A DNA stretch of 64,000 nucleotides from Bicyclus anynana (GCF_947172395.1 NC_069105.1:12917971-12981970), one strand, 5' to 3'; numbered from the stretch's first letter, positions 34,165-44,916 are shown. A program made the numbers and translations. Notes: a model not told the origin generated them from the letters alone.

Positions 34165-34345
34165 AATGCTAATTTAGTTTAAATCGTGCCGCGATGCCAG
34201 AACCAGCTCATGACTAAGGGCTCCGTATGGGTTCGAAACTAGTCGGGTACTCCGACCTAATATCACGTGAGTTTTAGCCGTGTTTCATAATCAATTAATA
34301 TGAATAACACTCACGATAGTTTAAATTCTAAAATGCTAATTTAGT
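34165..34345. mobile_element. Foldback F1 arm flanked by 14-bp direct repeats
   Basis: AATGCTAATTTAGT occurs exactly at 34165-34178 and 34332-34345 on either side of the F1 sequence (GGGTTCGAAACTAGTCGGG, GTGAGTTTTAGCCGTGTTTC). The direct repeat looks like a target duplication. Its length is more like LINE-type integration than a cut-and-paste transposon. Confidence 0.75.
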
Positions 34346-34369
34346 CTATGGTTGTTTGTAACAAATATC

Positions 34370-34735
34370 CTCCGTGCCACGAAAGAAGTCCCGTATAGTC
34401 CTTTTTATGAAAGAAGTCCTATTACCTGTCAGGCCACGAGCACTAGTGTTTAGTGTTTCTGTGTGTTAGTTGTAGCACAGATATAGTCCGCGCTACGAAA
34501 CGAGTCCCGTAGACGCGTCGCTAATTATCATTTGCTAATGTCGGTGTTTTTGTCATTTGTGTAAGGCGCTGTAATTTTTAGTTTTTAGCTGCAGGACTTC
34601 TTTCATGAAAAGGACTCGCTACAGCCTGAACTAAAATTGACAGCGCCCTATTTAAATGACAATATGACCGCCATTACTAAATGACAATTAGCGCCGCGTT
34701 TCGCGACTCGTTTCGTGGCACGGACTATAAAACCA
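34370..34735. mobile_element. TIR element with arms like CCGTGCCACGAAA
   Basis: TCCTCCGTGCCACGAAAGAA (left) and GACTCGTTTCGTGGCACGGA (right) are inverted. A second internal arm, GTCCGCGCTACGAAACGAGT at 34485, indicates a nested or duplicated end. The interior shares GACAGCGCC and GACCGCCATTACTAAATGAC with 31190-31323. Confidence 0.75.
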
Positions 34736-35011
34736 TTTTATTCCTACTTTTGTGACGACAACTACTTGTGTGATTACGTATACTGCTACAACTATAAAAC
34801 ACTAACTGCTCGTAGCCTGACACGTGATTGGCCGGTTTTTTTTTAATTTTACAGGAAAGGTTTTTATTACCCTTGGGCTAGAAACTATCTACGTCGAACA
34901 ACTTACTTAGTGATCAAAGCAGTTAAGGTCACCTCCATCTCCGGGCACCATCAAGTCCAGGTTGCTACTAAGAATTTGTAGGAAGAAAGAAATTCTCTAT
35001 ATTTAATTTCT

Positions 35012-35357
35012 TGACGGTCTCCGTGGCGCAGTGGTATGCGCGGTGGATTTACAAAACGGAGGTCCTGGGTTCGATCCCCGGCTGGGCCGATTTAGATTTT
35101 CTTAATTGGTTCAGGTCTGGCTGGTGGGAGGCTTCGGCCACGGTACGTCTTTGTCGTAAGGGTGGTCTACCGACAAAGACGTACCGCTAAGCGATTTAGC
35201 GTTCCGGTACGATGTCGTGTAGAAACCAAAAGGGGTGTGGATTTTCATCCTTCTCCTAACAAATTAGTCCGCTTCCATCTTAGACTGCGTCATCACTTAC
35301 CATCAGGTGAGATTGTAGGTAAGGGCTTAAATTTGTATTATATAATAATAAAAAAAA
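35012..35357 (+). mobile_element. SINE family A, full length, with a local inversion
   Basis: Complete head (CTCCGTGGCGCAGTGGTATG, B box GGTTCGATCCCC) and body. At 35139-35190 the usual GTGGCTAGTTACC segment is replaced. GGTACGTCTTTGTCG and CGACAAAGACGTACC, inverted copies of one element segment, sit head to head. Confidence 0.9.
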
Positions 35358-35671
35358 CCCATGGGCTCGGTCTTGTGATGTGAAACCATGTACCTTATAT
35401 ACCATGTTATTTATTTCAATTGTTCCAGAAACATACGTTCACGCACACACTGACACGCCGCCTTTTTGCGCGGCCATCTTGTTTATTCACTACAAATCTT
35501 AGGGCGATCAATTTGCCAAAATTTTTTATGTAACACGCAAACATGTAATATGGGTTTTACTATCTGATCCAATAAAGTATTTGCGAGCATAATGTACACT
35601 TAATGTGCTCCCGACTAGAGTAAACATGTTTCTTTAATTTTTTGGCGTTATCTTTCTTGGTATTAGTAAAT

Positions 35672-35913
35672 CATCGTTAATAGCCGATGGACATCCACTG
35701 CTGGACATAGGCCTTTTGTTTGGACTTCTAAACACAACGGCCTCGAGCCGCCAGCATCCAGCGGCTCCCTGCGACCCGCTTGATGTACTCGGTTCACCTA
35801 GTGGTAGGTCGACCGACACTGGACTTCCAGTGCGGAGTCCAGCACCTTGGGACCCCAACGTCCATCGACTCTTTGAACTATGTGCTCTGCCTATTGCTAC
35901 TTCAGCTCATTTC
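35672..35913 (-). pseudogene. RTE-type LINE 3' fragment
   Basis: Minus copy ending in the TCATCGTTAATAGCCGATGG tail region (plus). It carries GGCGGCTCGAGGC and the GGACTTCTAAACACAACG block. Frames are broken. 35358-35671 includes CGCGGCCATCTTG (AAGATGGCCGCG on minus, a YY1-like motif) but no gene I can support. Confidence 0.8.
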
Positions 35914-35942
35914 ACTTCACTATAAGCTCAGCCACAATACAT

Positions 35943-36622
35943 TATAAGGCCCCATTCGAGTTTTTTTTTTACGGACGTTAAAAAAGCGTTCAAATATAGT
36001 ATCAATGTTAAATGAAGGTCTATGTCCAATGCCCAAAATTGAAAATGCAACACTGCTGGCAAAAAAAGTGTCGTGTTTTAAAAACGCTGTCATGTGAACA
36101 TATACTTCAAAATGCAATTGTTGTATTTGAACGCTTTTTTAACGTCCGTTAAAAAACTCTCGTGCGAATGGGGGCTTAAAGAAGCGATACATTAAAACCC
36201 AGCGGTTGTAGTAACGATATTAATTTAATTCATGGTCTATTTTCAACGCCCAAAAATTAAAATGCAACACTGCTTCGTGAAAATGCAAGAAAGCGTCGTG
36301 TATTAATAACGCTGTTGTGTGAACATATACTTACTTCGAAAAGCTTTTGGTTGTATTTTAACGCTTTTTTAACGTCCGTCCGCGCGAATGAGACCTTAGC
36401 CGACAATTATTTTAGCGGAGGTTAAAAAAGCGTTCAAATATAGTGTGAAGTTAAATGAAAGTCTATTTCCAACGCCCAAAATTGAAAATGCAACACTGTT
36501 CGAAAAAAGCGTCGTGTTTTAAAAACGCTGTCTTGTGAACATATATTTGAAAACGCATTTGTTGGATTTGAACGCTTTTTTTTACGTCCGTTAAAAAGCT
36601 AACGTGCGAATGAGGGCTAACA
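35943..36622. mobile_element. Three tandem foldback MITEs (arms ACGGACGTTAAAAAAGCGTT)
   Basis: Units at about 35943-36180, 36181-36402 and 36403-36622 share ATGCAACACTG, AAAACGCTGT and GTGAACATATA. The first and third have both inverted arms (GTTAAAAAAGCGTTCAAATA and TTTGAACGCTTTTTTAACGT). The second has lost its left arm. There is no coding content. 36623-36990 is unremarkable. Confidence 0.8.
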
Positions 36623-36994
36623 GACGTGAATTAACCTTTTGGACTTGACTTTGGCATCTATTGATAACAATAACAATCAAACAACTTTAATCGTATCCCA
36701 AAAGTAAACATTAACATCTAAAACCCAATTGAAATCAATTTAAAAGTTATATTCCCCACATCGTATTTGTACTAGGGCTTAATAACTTCTTAATGACGTG
36801 TTTGGTCGTAAACTCAACCGGATAAGTAGTTAAAGTTATGGTTCAGCCAGTTTTACGGCTCATTTGGCGGAATCCAATATCGGATGTGTTTATTGGTGTT
36901 ATGCTAATCAAATTTAAATTGGGTTTGGTTTAATGACTGAAAGATGCCCACAATTTTGTGTGTACAGAAAACCTTGTGGTCATAGCACACTTAC

Positions 36995-37072
36995 CCACTC
37001 GGAAATGGATCGCAACCGTATCGCCTCGCTGTCAGGCGATGCCGCGCTAATGGCTCGACGACCGCAGGTTGA
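36995..37072 (-). other. Candidate exon bounded by strong splice signals
   Basis: On the minus strand a CACTTGCAG acceptor is followed by a 78-base GC-rich segment and a perfect GTAAGT donor (36989-36994). Two frames are open: one reads STCGRRAISAASPDSEAIRL, another QPAVVEPLARHRLTARRYGC. Neither phase joins cleanly to the 33761-33945 exon, so it may be a 5' UTR exon, an exon of another gene, or chance. Confidence 0.25.
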
Positions 37073-37253
37073 CTGCAAGTGATATGTGGGGGGAATGAGA
37101 GGGGCAAACGTGCGAGATACGAATAGCGACAGCGAGTGTTCTCTGTAATGCTCACCTGTAAATTTGTATCTTGCAAATTTTCTGAAATCGATCATTTACT
37201 ATTGGAATATACCACAAATATTGGATAGAAGCAGGCGTTACTTTGCGGAAATT

Positions 37254-37460
37254 CATCATCATTATCAACCCATATTCGGCTCACTGCTGAGCTCGAGTCT
37301 CCTCTCAGAATGAGAGGGTTAGGTAAGGTTAGGTTAGGTCAATAGTCCACCACGCTTACCCAATGCGGATTGGCAGAAATCACACACGCTGAGAATTAAG
37401 AAAATTCTCTGGTATGCCGGTTTCCTCACGATGTTTTCCTTCACCGTTTTTTGAGACAAG
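37254..37460 (-). mobile_element. SINE family B with TTAGG expansion
   Basis: Minus copy, body only. Where other copies read GAGAGGGGTTAGGCCAATAG, this one has GGGTTAGGTAAGGTTAGGTT. It is a local gain of telomere-like TTAGG units. Confidence 0.85.
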
Positions 37461-37471
37461 GATCATCATGA

Positions 37472-37748
37472 ATATATAATAATTTATTTATTTTACTATC
37501 ATCCGTAAAAAGCCGACGAACCCATGCGACAACGTCATCCAGGCCCGACAAAATACTCTCTACGTACGTACGAGATGACGTTGACTGTACAATTAATTGC
37601 GCGTTGTAGAGTCAATATCTCCTGAGGATGCTCCGGTTTCAGGGTGAAACGTATGTAGAAAGTATTTTGTTGGACCTGGGTGACGTTGTCACTTGGGTTC
37701 GTTGGCTTTTCGGGGATGATAGCAAAATAAATAAATTATTATAAATAT
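37472..37748. mobile_element. Long-TIR foldback element F4
   Basis: The left arm (TTTATTTATTTTACTATCAT, AAAAGCCGACGAACCC, CAACGTCATCCAGGCCCGAC, AAATACTCTCTACG) is repeated in inverted form to 37746. Arms are about 90 bp with roughly 10% differences. The centre is CGTTGACTGTACAATTAATT, then GCGCGTTGTAGAGTC. Confidence 0.88.
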
Positions 37749-38325
37749 ACCACAAATTTTACCTCTTTACAATATTTTTAAAGATTGCACAGTTAGTTAT
37801 AAAAAATATAATTGAACAGAAACATGAAAAGGCAGTCTCATTGTATCTGAGATAGTTCAAATGGTTTTTGGTTGATTATTTTGGATAATTTAATAAAACA
37901 CACAGATATGAAAGAAACATTTTTATTTCATAGATTTTCTTCTCTAACAGTGCATTCACAGTTACACTTCTCTTACGGCAAGATTCTATTTAAGAAATAA
38001 ATATCGCATTAGTGTATTCAATTAGCGTGTGTAGAAATAGCTTACTATTACATTAAATAGTGATGTCTTTTCTAATATATCGATTACAGATCTTTTACGA
38101 AATTCGAATATAATATAAAATATTTTGTGATACTGTATCATATATATGTGTATTATTATTTAGACATCGTAATGTTAAATGTCGTCAATAAAATAGACAG
38201 TTCATATTACTCGTAATGTGTAATAATGGACATTTGCTGTTCATATCTTATTTGCTGTCTGTACTTCTCTCTCTCTTTTTTCTCACTCTTTTTAGTTTTT
38301 ACTATATGTCTCTTTCTCTTGCTAG

Positions 38326-38521
38326 AATCCAACGATTTATGGATAGATGTACTCTGAAGAACATCATTATTATCATACTGTTTATGTATATCGAACGACC
38401 CACACTTCGTTGTCGTTCGTTGACACGATGTCTCGCGGGTAAGTCAGTCGTGTTTTAATTACCGTTGTGGGCGGACGTCCCAAATTGCTGATGTGAGAAA
38501 TGGCGACGAGAATGAAATACA
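38326..38521. other. GC-richer islet with splice-like signals on both strands
   Basis: Plus: a strong pyrimidine tract and TTGCTAG acceptor (38321-38325), 113 open bases and a GG|GTAAGT donor after 38438. Minus: from a weak AAAAAG acceptor at 38522, a 45-codon frame reads VYFILVAISH, then GRPPTTVIKTRLTYPRDIVS, then EVWVVRYT to TAA at 38382-38384. Both cannot be coding and neither peptide is recognised. It may be an exon of an untranslated RNA or a decayed gene piece. Confidence 0.2.
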
Positions 38522-41500
38522 CTTTTTATTTATAATTACGATGTTTAAATAAAAATATTTCGTGTAAGATCTGCAGTCTGTGTTAAACTTATCATTAATA
38601 TTAAGAAGAAGGCCATGATTTTAGGCGACGAAATGAATGTTTAAATATTTATATGTACTACAGAGGAGTTACAATTCGATTTGTACATGTATGTTGAGTA
38701 TCATGACTAGTTAAATTATATTCTATGATAATAAAATTTTACAACATCGATGATATATTAATATGTCCTGATGATAATTTAAATATTCTGTAGGGAGTTG
38801 CACTATTCTGTAACGATGTGAGAGCTTATTTGTCGCTATCTCCCTCTATCTAGAGTATCATGTTAGAAAAAGAGGGTAAGAGACGAATTAAACTCTCATA
38901 CTGTCGAGTTATAAATTGAAATAGGAAATTATTTGAAAGTTTTCTACAGAATAATATGGTACGATTTTTTTTAAATATCACCCAAAGTTGTTATGTGTAG
39001 TAGGTCCGGTTGACATTTTCCTCCAAAAGACACCGTGTTACCGAATAACCCAGTAGATTAGCTGTATATGGCTTTCTGCTGATTAACAACTTTATGGAAT
39101 AATATCTATCTGTGAACTACGCAAAGGTTTTTTGATAAACGAATTGTTAAGTTGTGAGTATCGTCTTTTCAAAAATAAGTAATTGGTTGCTACCTGATAA
39201 ATAATTTTGAATTTTGGTGTACATAGCATATAAATTATAAACTTTTTTAAATATTCAACAATTAAATTTTGTGGAGGTATTTCAAGATAGATTTAATATA
39301 TTTAAATGCAATTTTGATAGCCTATATTTAGAGCTTAATTAAAGACTAATATAATTTATATACGAGTAGATAGTAAACAAATACAGTCGTCTACATTTAT
39401 TTACATAGCGTTTTATGTGAATTTTGATTATAAAGTGTTATATATGTACTTTGATTTTATTCGAGTTATATTTAGAATGAAACATTCATTGTACGTCTAT
39501 AAGATGTGGTGGATAAACTCTATATATAGAATAACAATTTTAATTAAATAAAACTAATTATTTTCATTTTTAAACAATACTTTAACATAATTAAATTTCT
39601 AATAGAGTTAGATCAATACACTATCAAATCGAGTTTTTCTATTTTTTGTGTTATATAACGTAATGTTATATAGTCTTTAAGATTATTATTAAATATTCTA
39701 AAATCTAACAAACATCGACAAATTAAATTAGTAATAAACTCAATGAAAGTACAACGTTTTGTCTTCAAGTAGCGATTAATTAAAACATAAATAAAGTTAT
39801 TGTCTACGAAATTACAATTATATTTAATTTCACATTAATTTTCAAGACTATACTGACTAGACGTTTCACTAACATTGCTATACGATATGTGACGATAATT
39901 TAAAAGCATAGCTATTAGCTATTAAAATTACTGACACATCTACGTACTATATTATGCTAACCTTGCCTAAAGAAATTAGTACATACAGAAACAAAATAAT
40001 GCATGCATGAACTACTGCTAAAATAAAAAAAAAACAACTTTTTTTAAAAGAAATTAAATATAGATACTTTATTTGTGAATATTTTTTGGTAAATCTGATT
40101 TTTTTTATACGTGAAGAAATTAAAAGCTTATATTTTTATTTGTAATTAAATTTACTTATAATTAAATAAAGTATACTTTATTTGACGTACAACTTAAAAT
40201 TACTTAAAGTATAGTTTATTTAATTTTAAATGTAATCTATGTCAATTCTCTTACAAAAAAAAGCTTCTAATTTCTACACGAAATCAAAATCAAAATCAAA
40301 AACTGTTCACAATATTATTTTTATTAATGCAGCCATAAATGAAAACTATTTTTAACCGCAACTGTTCAATATTATCTAAACATGAATTATCTTTAGTAAA
40401 ATGAGTACTTCTGTTTCGACATAAAATTAATTACATACTACTATTATATATAATATATGTATATACTTCTATATATTACAATATAATCATTTAAAGACAT
40501 TTGATTCTTTATTTTATTACAAATTTATCATAAATCTTATTCGCATACCTACAAATTATCGTAGTAAAGCTTTTAACTACTTTAGAACAATCGCTTTTTC
40601 GTTATTAAACTATGAGAATTTATAATGTATATACGATTATATACAATTTTTAATCACAAATAGGATAAAGTTAAGATTCACAAAAGTTTGAAATGCCTAC
40701 ATAATCTTGGGCGTGTTGAGTGAAATTATTAATTTATTATTAGGTATGTTTTTGTTTGCTAATACCTGCGCTATGAAAATAGTTGTTGCCAAATAAGTTT
40801 CAACCACGGTTTTACAAACAAAGTAAACTTCAAACTCTACACTAAATAATTAGCAATTTAATAAATCAATATTTTATTTATTTTTGTACAATATATATGC
40901 TGTAAAATGTAGAATACTATACACAAATTCTCATTACAATTACATTTTTTTTTAAAATTTCATAATATAATATACATTGATGTCATATTAAAAGCACTAA
41001 CCTCTTTAATATTAAATAACTAAGTATTACTTTACAACGCAAAATTATTAGTAATATGTACAATATTTAGAAATAAAAATTTATAATACTATTTCTATAC
41101 AAGAGGTTTTAATGAATAAGAAAAATTATAACATAATGTATATAAATACACAATGTAATATAATATAAAACAATATAAAAAATGAATTCCTTAAAACGAA
41201 ACTGCCATTTACTGTAATATCATAGACCAAATTAAGCTTGTAGAAGCCTTATAATTTAATTTCAAAGAAAATATAGAAGCAAATTTATAGGCAAATGTAT
41301 CGAAAAATGTTATAGTCATCACCCTAAATTATTCACATGTCTAGACTGAACGTCCTCAAATAACTAACTACCTCAAACGCCAATGAAAAAATGTATAATT
41401 TAAATGTATATTAAAGAAGGCTTGACTTTGCTTTACGCACATCTTCAAAATATCAAATGCATGGTTTCGTTTAGCTGACACATTAACATTAAAGCCAAGG

Positions 41501-41679
41501 AAAGAATAAGCTCAGTACCATCTAATTATGGACTTAAAAGTGATACTTTTTATCTCAGGATTTTACTTTTATCGTAGTTTATAGGCTATATGACTAAAAG
41601 TATTATTACGCTAATTAATAAAATAAGAATAGTTTGATGAAAAATAAATAATATGTATTTAAATAAATATATATATAAG

Positions 41680-41936
41680 AACCAAAGTCACCGACAAACC
41701 TCAGCATATTCGAAGAGCCGATGGATGTTGGGGTCCCAAGGTGATGGAATGGCGATCTTGCACTAGAAAGCGCAGTGTTGGTCGACCATCACCAGGTAAA
41801 CTGACGACATCAAGCGAGTCGCCGGTATTCACTGGATGCAGGCGACTCAGGATCGTAATGTTTGAAAATCCAAAAAATCCAAAGAACTACTAACAGTCTA
41901 TGCCCTAATGTGGACGTCCATCGGCCGATGATGACG
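41680..41936 (+). pseudogene. RTE-type LINE 3' fragment
   Basis: AGAACCAAAGTCACCGACAA, GATGGATGTTGGGGTCCCAA and GCGCAGTGTTGGTCGACC continue to GTGGACGTCCATCGGCCGAT. It is the only recognisable mobile element in the surrounding 6-kb tract. Confidence 0.82.
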
Positions 41937-43636
41937 AAATATAGATGCATTCTACATTATAAATATTATATTCTTTATCTATATTACATATTAACGCGTA
42001 GCATAGGTACACAAAGCGAATATCCTTACTACAAACCCTATGGCCTATACTTATACAGCAACATCAAAATGCGTTATATCATTATATAAGTCGTAATTAT
42101 CCCAGATTTCATATATACATTCCCTTACGTGTAATATTGTAAAGCTTCACATAAATTATCATTTAAATTACGTCTTAATTATCATGTGATCACATTGCCT
42201 TTACTTAACTTTACATATTTTTATGGTATCTATTCATAATATTTAAAAAATGAACTGTCGAGCTTTATTTAATAATTTTAGCAGATGTTTGCTTAGGTAA
42301 ACGTCAGATTATACAATTATTTACATATATATAGCCACATATTAATTTTTAAGCAATGTAACACAAGGTAGTTTTGATCTATTAGATATCTGTTTGTTAA
42401 CCATTCGCTGCCCGCGAGTATTTTATCGAAAAGCCCGTCTGCGTTGAAGAAGCCGACAGTCAGGGAATGCGGTTTTAATCTACCGTTGTGAGCCATTTAA
42501 AAAAATCTTTATATTCCTCTATCACGCGGAGCATGATACTGTGCTCGCCTATTGCCCTAAGTTTACTTTTTATTTTTTTACATGTCACGTAACGGATACG
42601 ATGGGCGACCGGTCATCCATTTAGGAGTCAAGAGGGTAAAATACATGACATTTTTTATTTAAATATGTCCTATAAGGGTTGCTGAACTGCAGTTTTAACT
42701 ACACACACATAGTCGAACTGTCTGTGTGTACTGTGTAGGTAATACGAGTAAACTTTATAGTTTTTTCTAATGAAATTTTGATTATATGAAACTGTGCAGA
42801 TACAAATAGAAAAGATTCTTTACTGTTATTAAACTCGATAATAACCTCCAAATACTTATAGTTTTAAAATAATACTTTCCATATTATTTATAAATTAAAA
42901 GTACATTCAGATTTATGAGATTGATGAGAATGATATACATTTTATCTAATTCAAGTGCAAATAGTTTATTGCTATGCTTAATATTTGAATACTTATTTAA
43001 TAATTCTCTCTACTTGCTTAGTTTTAGTGTATTACAGACAATAGTTGTGCAGTTTTATACTATTACATAACGATGTTTTTAAAACTATAAATACGTAGCT
43101 CTAAATTACATACTGTACAGGCACAAATCTCTTTTACATAATGACTTGAAATTTTACTAAAAGTAAAACGAAGTGCTCTTCCAAAAAACCCAACAAGACT
43201 TCACTGAATTTAAAATTAAAACGTATCGCTTTTGATCGCTTCGTGAAAAAGGTCATTATCATAAAGGGAATTAGGTCCATTTTTGTTTAGTAAGCCATCA
43301 AGTAATCACGAAAATGGTGTAAAAAGTCCGCTATAAACGTAAAAGGCATCTTAAGAGATTATCATAAACTTGTCAACGAAGAAAACACAAAATGATTGAA
43401 ATAATAAAAAGGTTTCAAAGAAACTCAATATAATTACCTACGAATTGAAAAGCGTTACTTTGGATGGGCAAAGTTTTTAAATCAACTGGGATTTTACAGC
43501 GAATCCAAGCAATTCTGTTTGATATTTTATTTTGTTCTTCCATAATCACATATTGCTGACACCATAAAATACGGGAAAAAGACCAATTTATGGGCTAAAT
43601 ATATTTCTTAAAATATATTATGAACCTACTTTTGAT

Positions 43637-43642
43637 TTTATT
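43637..43642 (-). terminator. Candidate polyadenylation signal for the cyclase gene
   Basis: AATAAA on the minus strand (TTTATT on plus), 103 bases beyond the TAG. It is the first canonical signal after the stop. Whether it is used cannot be judged from sequence because many others follow. Confidence 0.35.
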
Positions 43643-43744
43643 TGAGTATTCGAAATATTCGTGACAATTTTACACTTTAAGTTTACATTAACATGGAATG
43701 TAAATTATGAAATAGCTTATAGTTTAAAATTAATGGTATGAACA

Positions 43745-43828
43745 CTATGTAATTTCTTTACAGTCCACTTCATTTGTTTTTCCTTGTCCAATGTCGAAAT
43801 CTTTTAGCGCATCCTGTATGTGTTTTAC
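43745..43828 (-). CDS. Gyc-alpha-99B: Soluble guanylate cyclase alpha subunit, last coding exon
   Basis: A TTTTTTACACAG acceptor opens a phase-0 frame of 27 codons (VKHIQDALKD, FDIGQGKTNE, VDCKEIT) ending in TAG at 43745-43747. The opening VKHI resembles the VEHI start of the Drosophila tail as I remember it. The exon follows the phase-0 donor of 47026-47167. It encodes the variable tail behind the cyclase domain and has no catalytic residues. Assignment rests on phase, signals and position, since the tail is poorly conserved. Confidence 0.75.
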   Translation of the reverse strand, partial: VKHIQDALKDFDIGQGKTNEVDCKEIT

Positions 43829-44451
43829 CTGTGTAAAAAAATAATAATTATGTTTCATAATAGCTTTTAAGAGTGTGCAATATGTAATTTGGTGGTTACA
43901 AATGGTTCTGGATCTCAGATTATGGAAAAGTTAGGAGCCTGACATTTGGATAAATGATATTTCAAAGTGTTAGCTTCGTTATGACTATACAAAATACACA
44001 ATTTGTAAAACTTTTCTCGATAGTTTATTTTTTTGAAAAATACATGTTTTGCTCACATTTTGCTTTCAATCTCAGGAAAAGCAAACTTATTTTCTTAAAA
44101 ATGGTTTTGGCGCTCACGTCATAAAATTTGCGTCGCGCGTCAATCGCTCCGTGCTTTTTACTCACGTGAAAGCCATAATTCGGCGTCTCGTTTGCGCTTC
44201 GAATTTAATCCATATCGCATCGACGCGCTGCGCGCTCTTAACGCTCTTTATTTTGTAAAGTCTTTCAATTATAAGTCTTTTTTATTATTTTACTATTTTT
44301 TGAAGAATCTACCAAACCCTAGTTGTTGAAATGAAACTAGCATTAAGACTTATTTTCACAATGTGTGACAGATTTCTCTTGCTTTCACAAAAAACGAGTT
44401 ATCAATTACATCATAGGCGCTTAGAAACGTCTGTTTTTATTACACAGGGTG

Positions 44452-44916
44452 TCCCGTAATTAATGGATAAAACGCAAGTGATACATTACCTAATTATCTA
44501 AAAGTAATTTGAACAGTTTGAAAAATATTCTAGAGTCCCTAAAAATTCATTCGTAATTCAATCTGTAATGTTTAATAAAAATCATATCTTTAAAATTACA
44601 GCGGCTCCAGCATTGATAAAACTGATTCAAGATAGAAAAATTTTAAAAATTAAAAAAAAAATTTAACTAGTTCACCCTTTTTTTTTTTTTTTTCGGGGGG
44701 GAAATCTCTTTGTGAGATACCCGACTTATTGGGGGACAAGACGGGTTATGTGGGACTTACCACTAAAACCCCCTCGGTGGCCACCCTCAGTGCATATTGG
44801 GATGCTCCGGGATCTCTAAACTAGTTCACCCTAGAGATTTTTTCATAACTATTCAAACTAGTTTTAGTTAATCTACCATTTGCGTTTTATTTTTTAATAA
44901 CGGGACATCCTGTATA
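44452..44916. mobile_element. TIR element F5 interrupted by a poly-A retro-insertion
   Basis: Arms ACAGGGTGTCCCGTAATTAA and (at 44880-44915, inverted) ATACAGGATGTCCCGTTATT, each leading to AAAACGCAA, are separated by AT-rich interior. TA dinucleotides flank the ends, in keeping with a mariner-like non-autonomous element. A second copy is at 58923-59474. It lies in the intron between the last two cyclase exons. Confidence 0.8.
44665..44832 (-). mobile_element. 5'-truncated poly-A retroelement with 14-bp target duplication
   Basis: AACTAGTTCACCCT occurs at 44665-44678 and 44819-44832. The insert between them starts with a T-tract (the poly-A tail on minus) and carries GGGTATCTCACAAAGAGATT, GTGGCCACCGAGGGGG and CATCCCAATATGCACTGAGG on the minus strand. 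It looks like the 3' end of a non-LTR element. The family name is unknown to me. Confidence 0.85.

Larger units (their letters stand above)
34076..34836. mobile_element. Dispersed repeat split by foldback insertions
   Basis: 34078-34130 (AGGGTTCCTTAGTCATTATG, CTCTCTGTCCG) and 34800-34836 (CTCGTAGCCTGACACGTGAT, TGGCCGG) look like the two ends of the repeat found uninterrupted at 51719-52078 (AGAGTTCCGTAG ... CACTTGGCCGG). Between them sit foldback F1 and the TIR element at 34370-34735. Confidence 0.5.
37750..43744. other. AT-rich, repeat-poor tract below the cyclase stop
   Basis: About 6 kb of AT-rich sequence with only one recognisable mobile-element fragment (41680-41936), against roughly one per 500 bases elsewhere. 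It lies directly 3' of the cyclase stop codon on the same strand. TTTATT (AATAAA on minus) occurs many times, for example 43637-43642 about 100 bases after the stop and again near 37921. So the 3' UTR could be short or several kilobases long. No convincing coding region is present. Confidence 0.7.

Noticed and set aside
35035..35090. tRNA gene
   Set aside because: A and B boxes are clear, but no acceptor stem or anticodon arm closes and the sequence continues into the SINE body. The same applies to the heads at 60883, 50203, 51360 and 9405.
38216..38458. 80-codon plus-strand protein
   Set aside because: The first half is a translated pyrimidine-rich tract; only the splice-like part from 38326 is kept, as a tentative islet.
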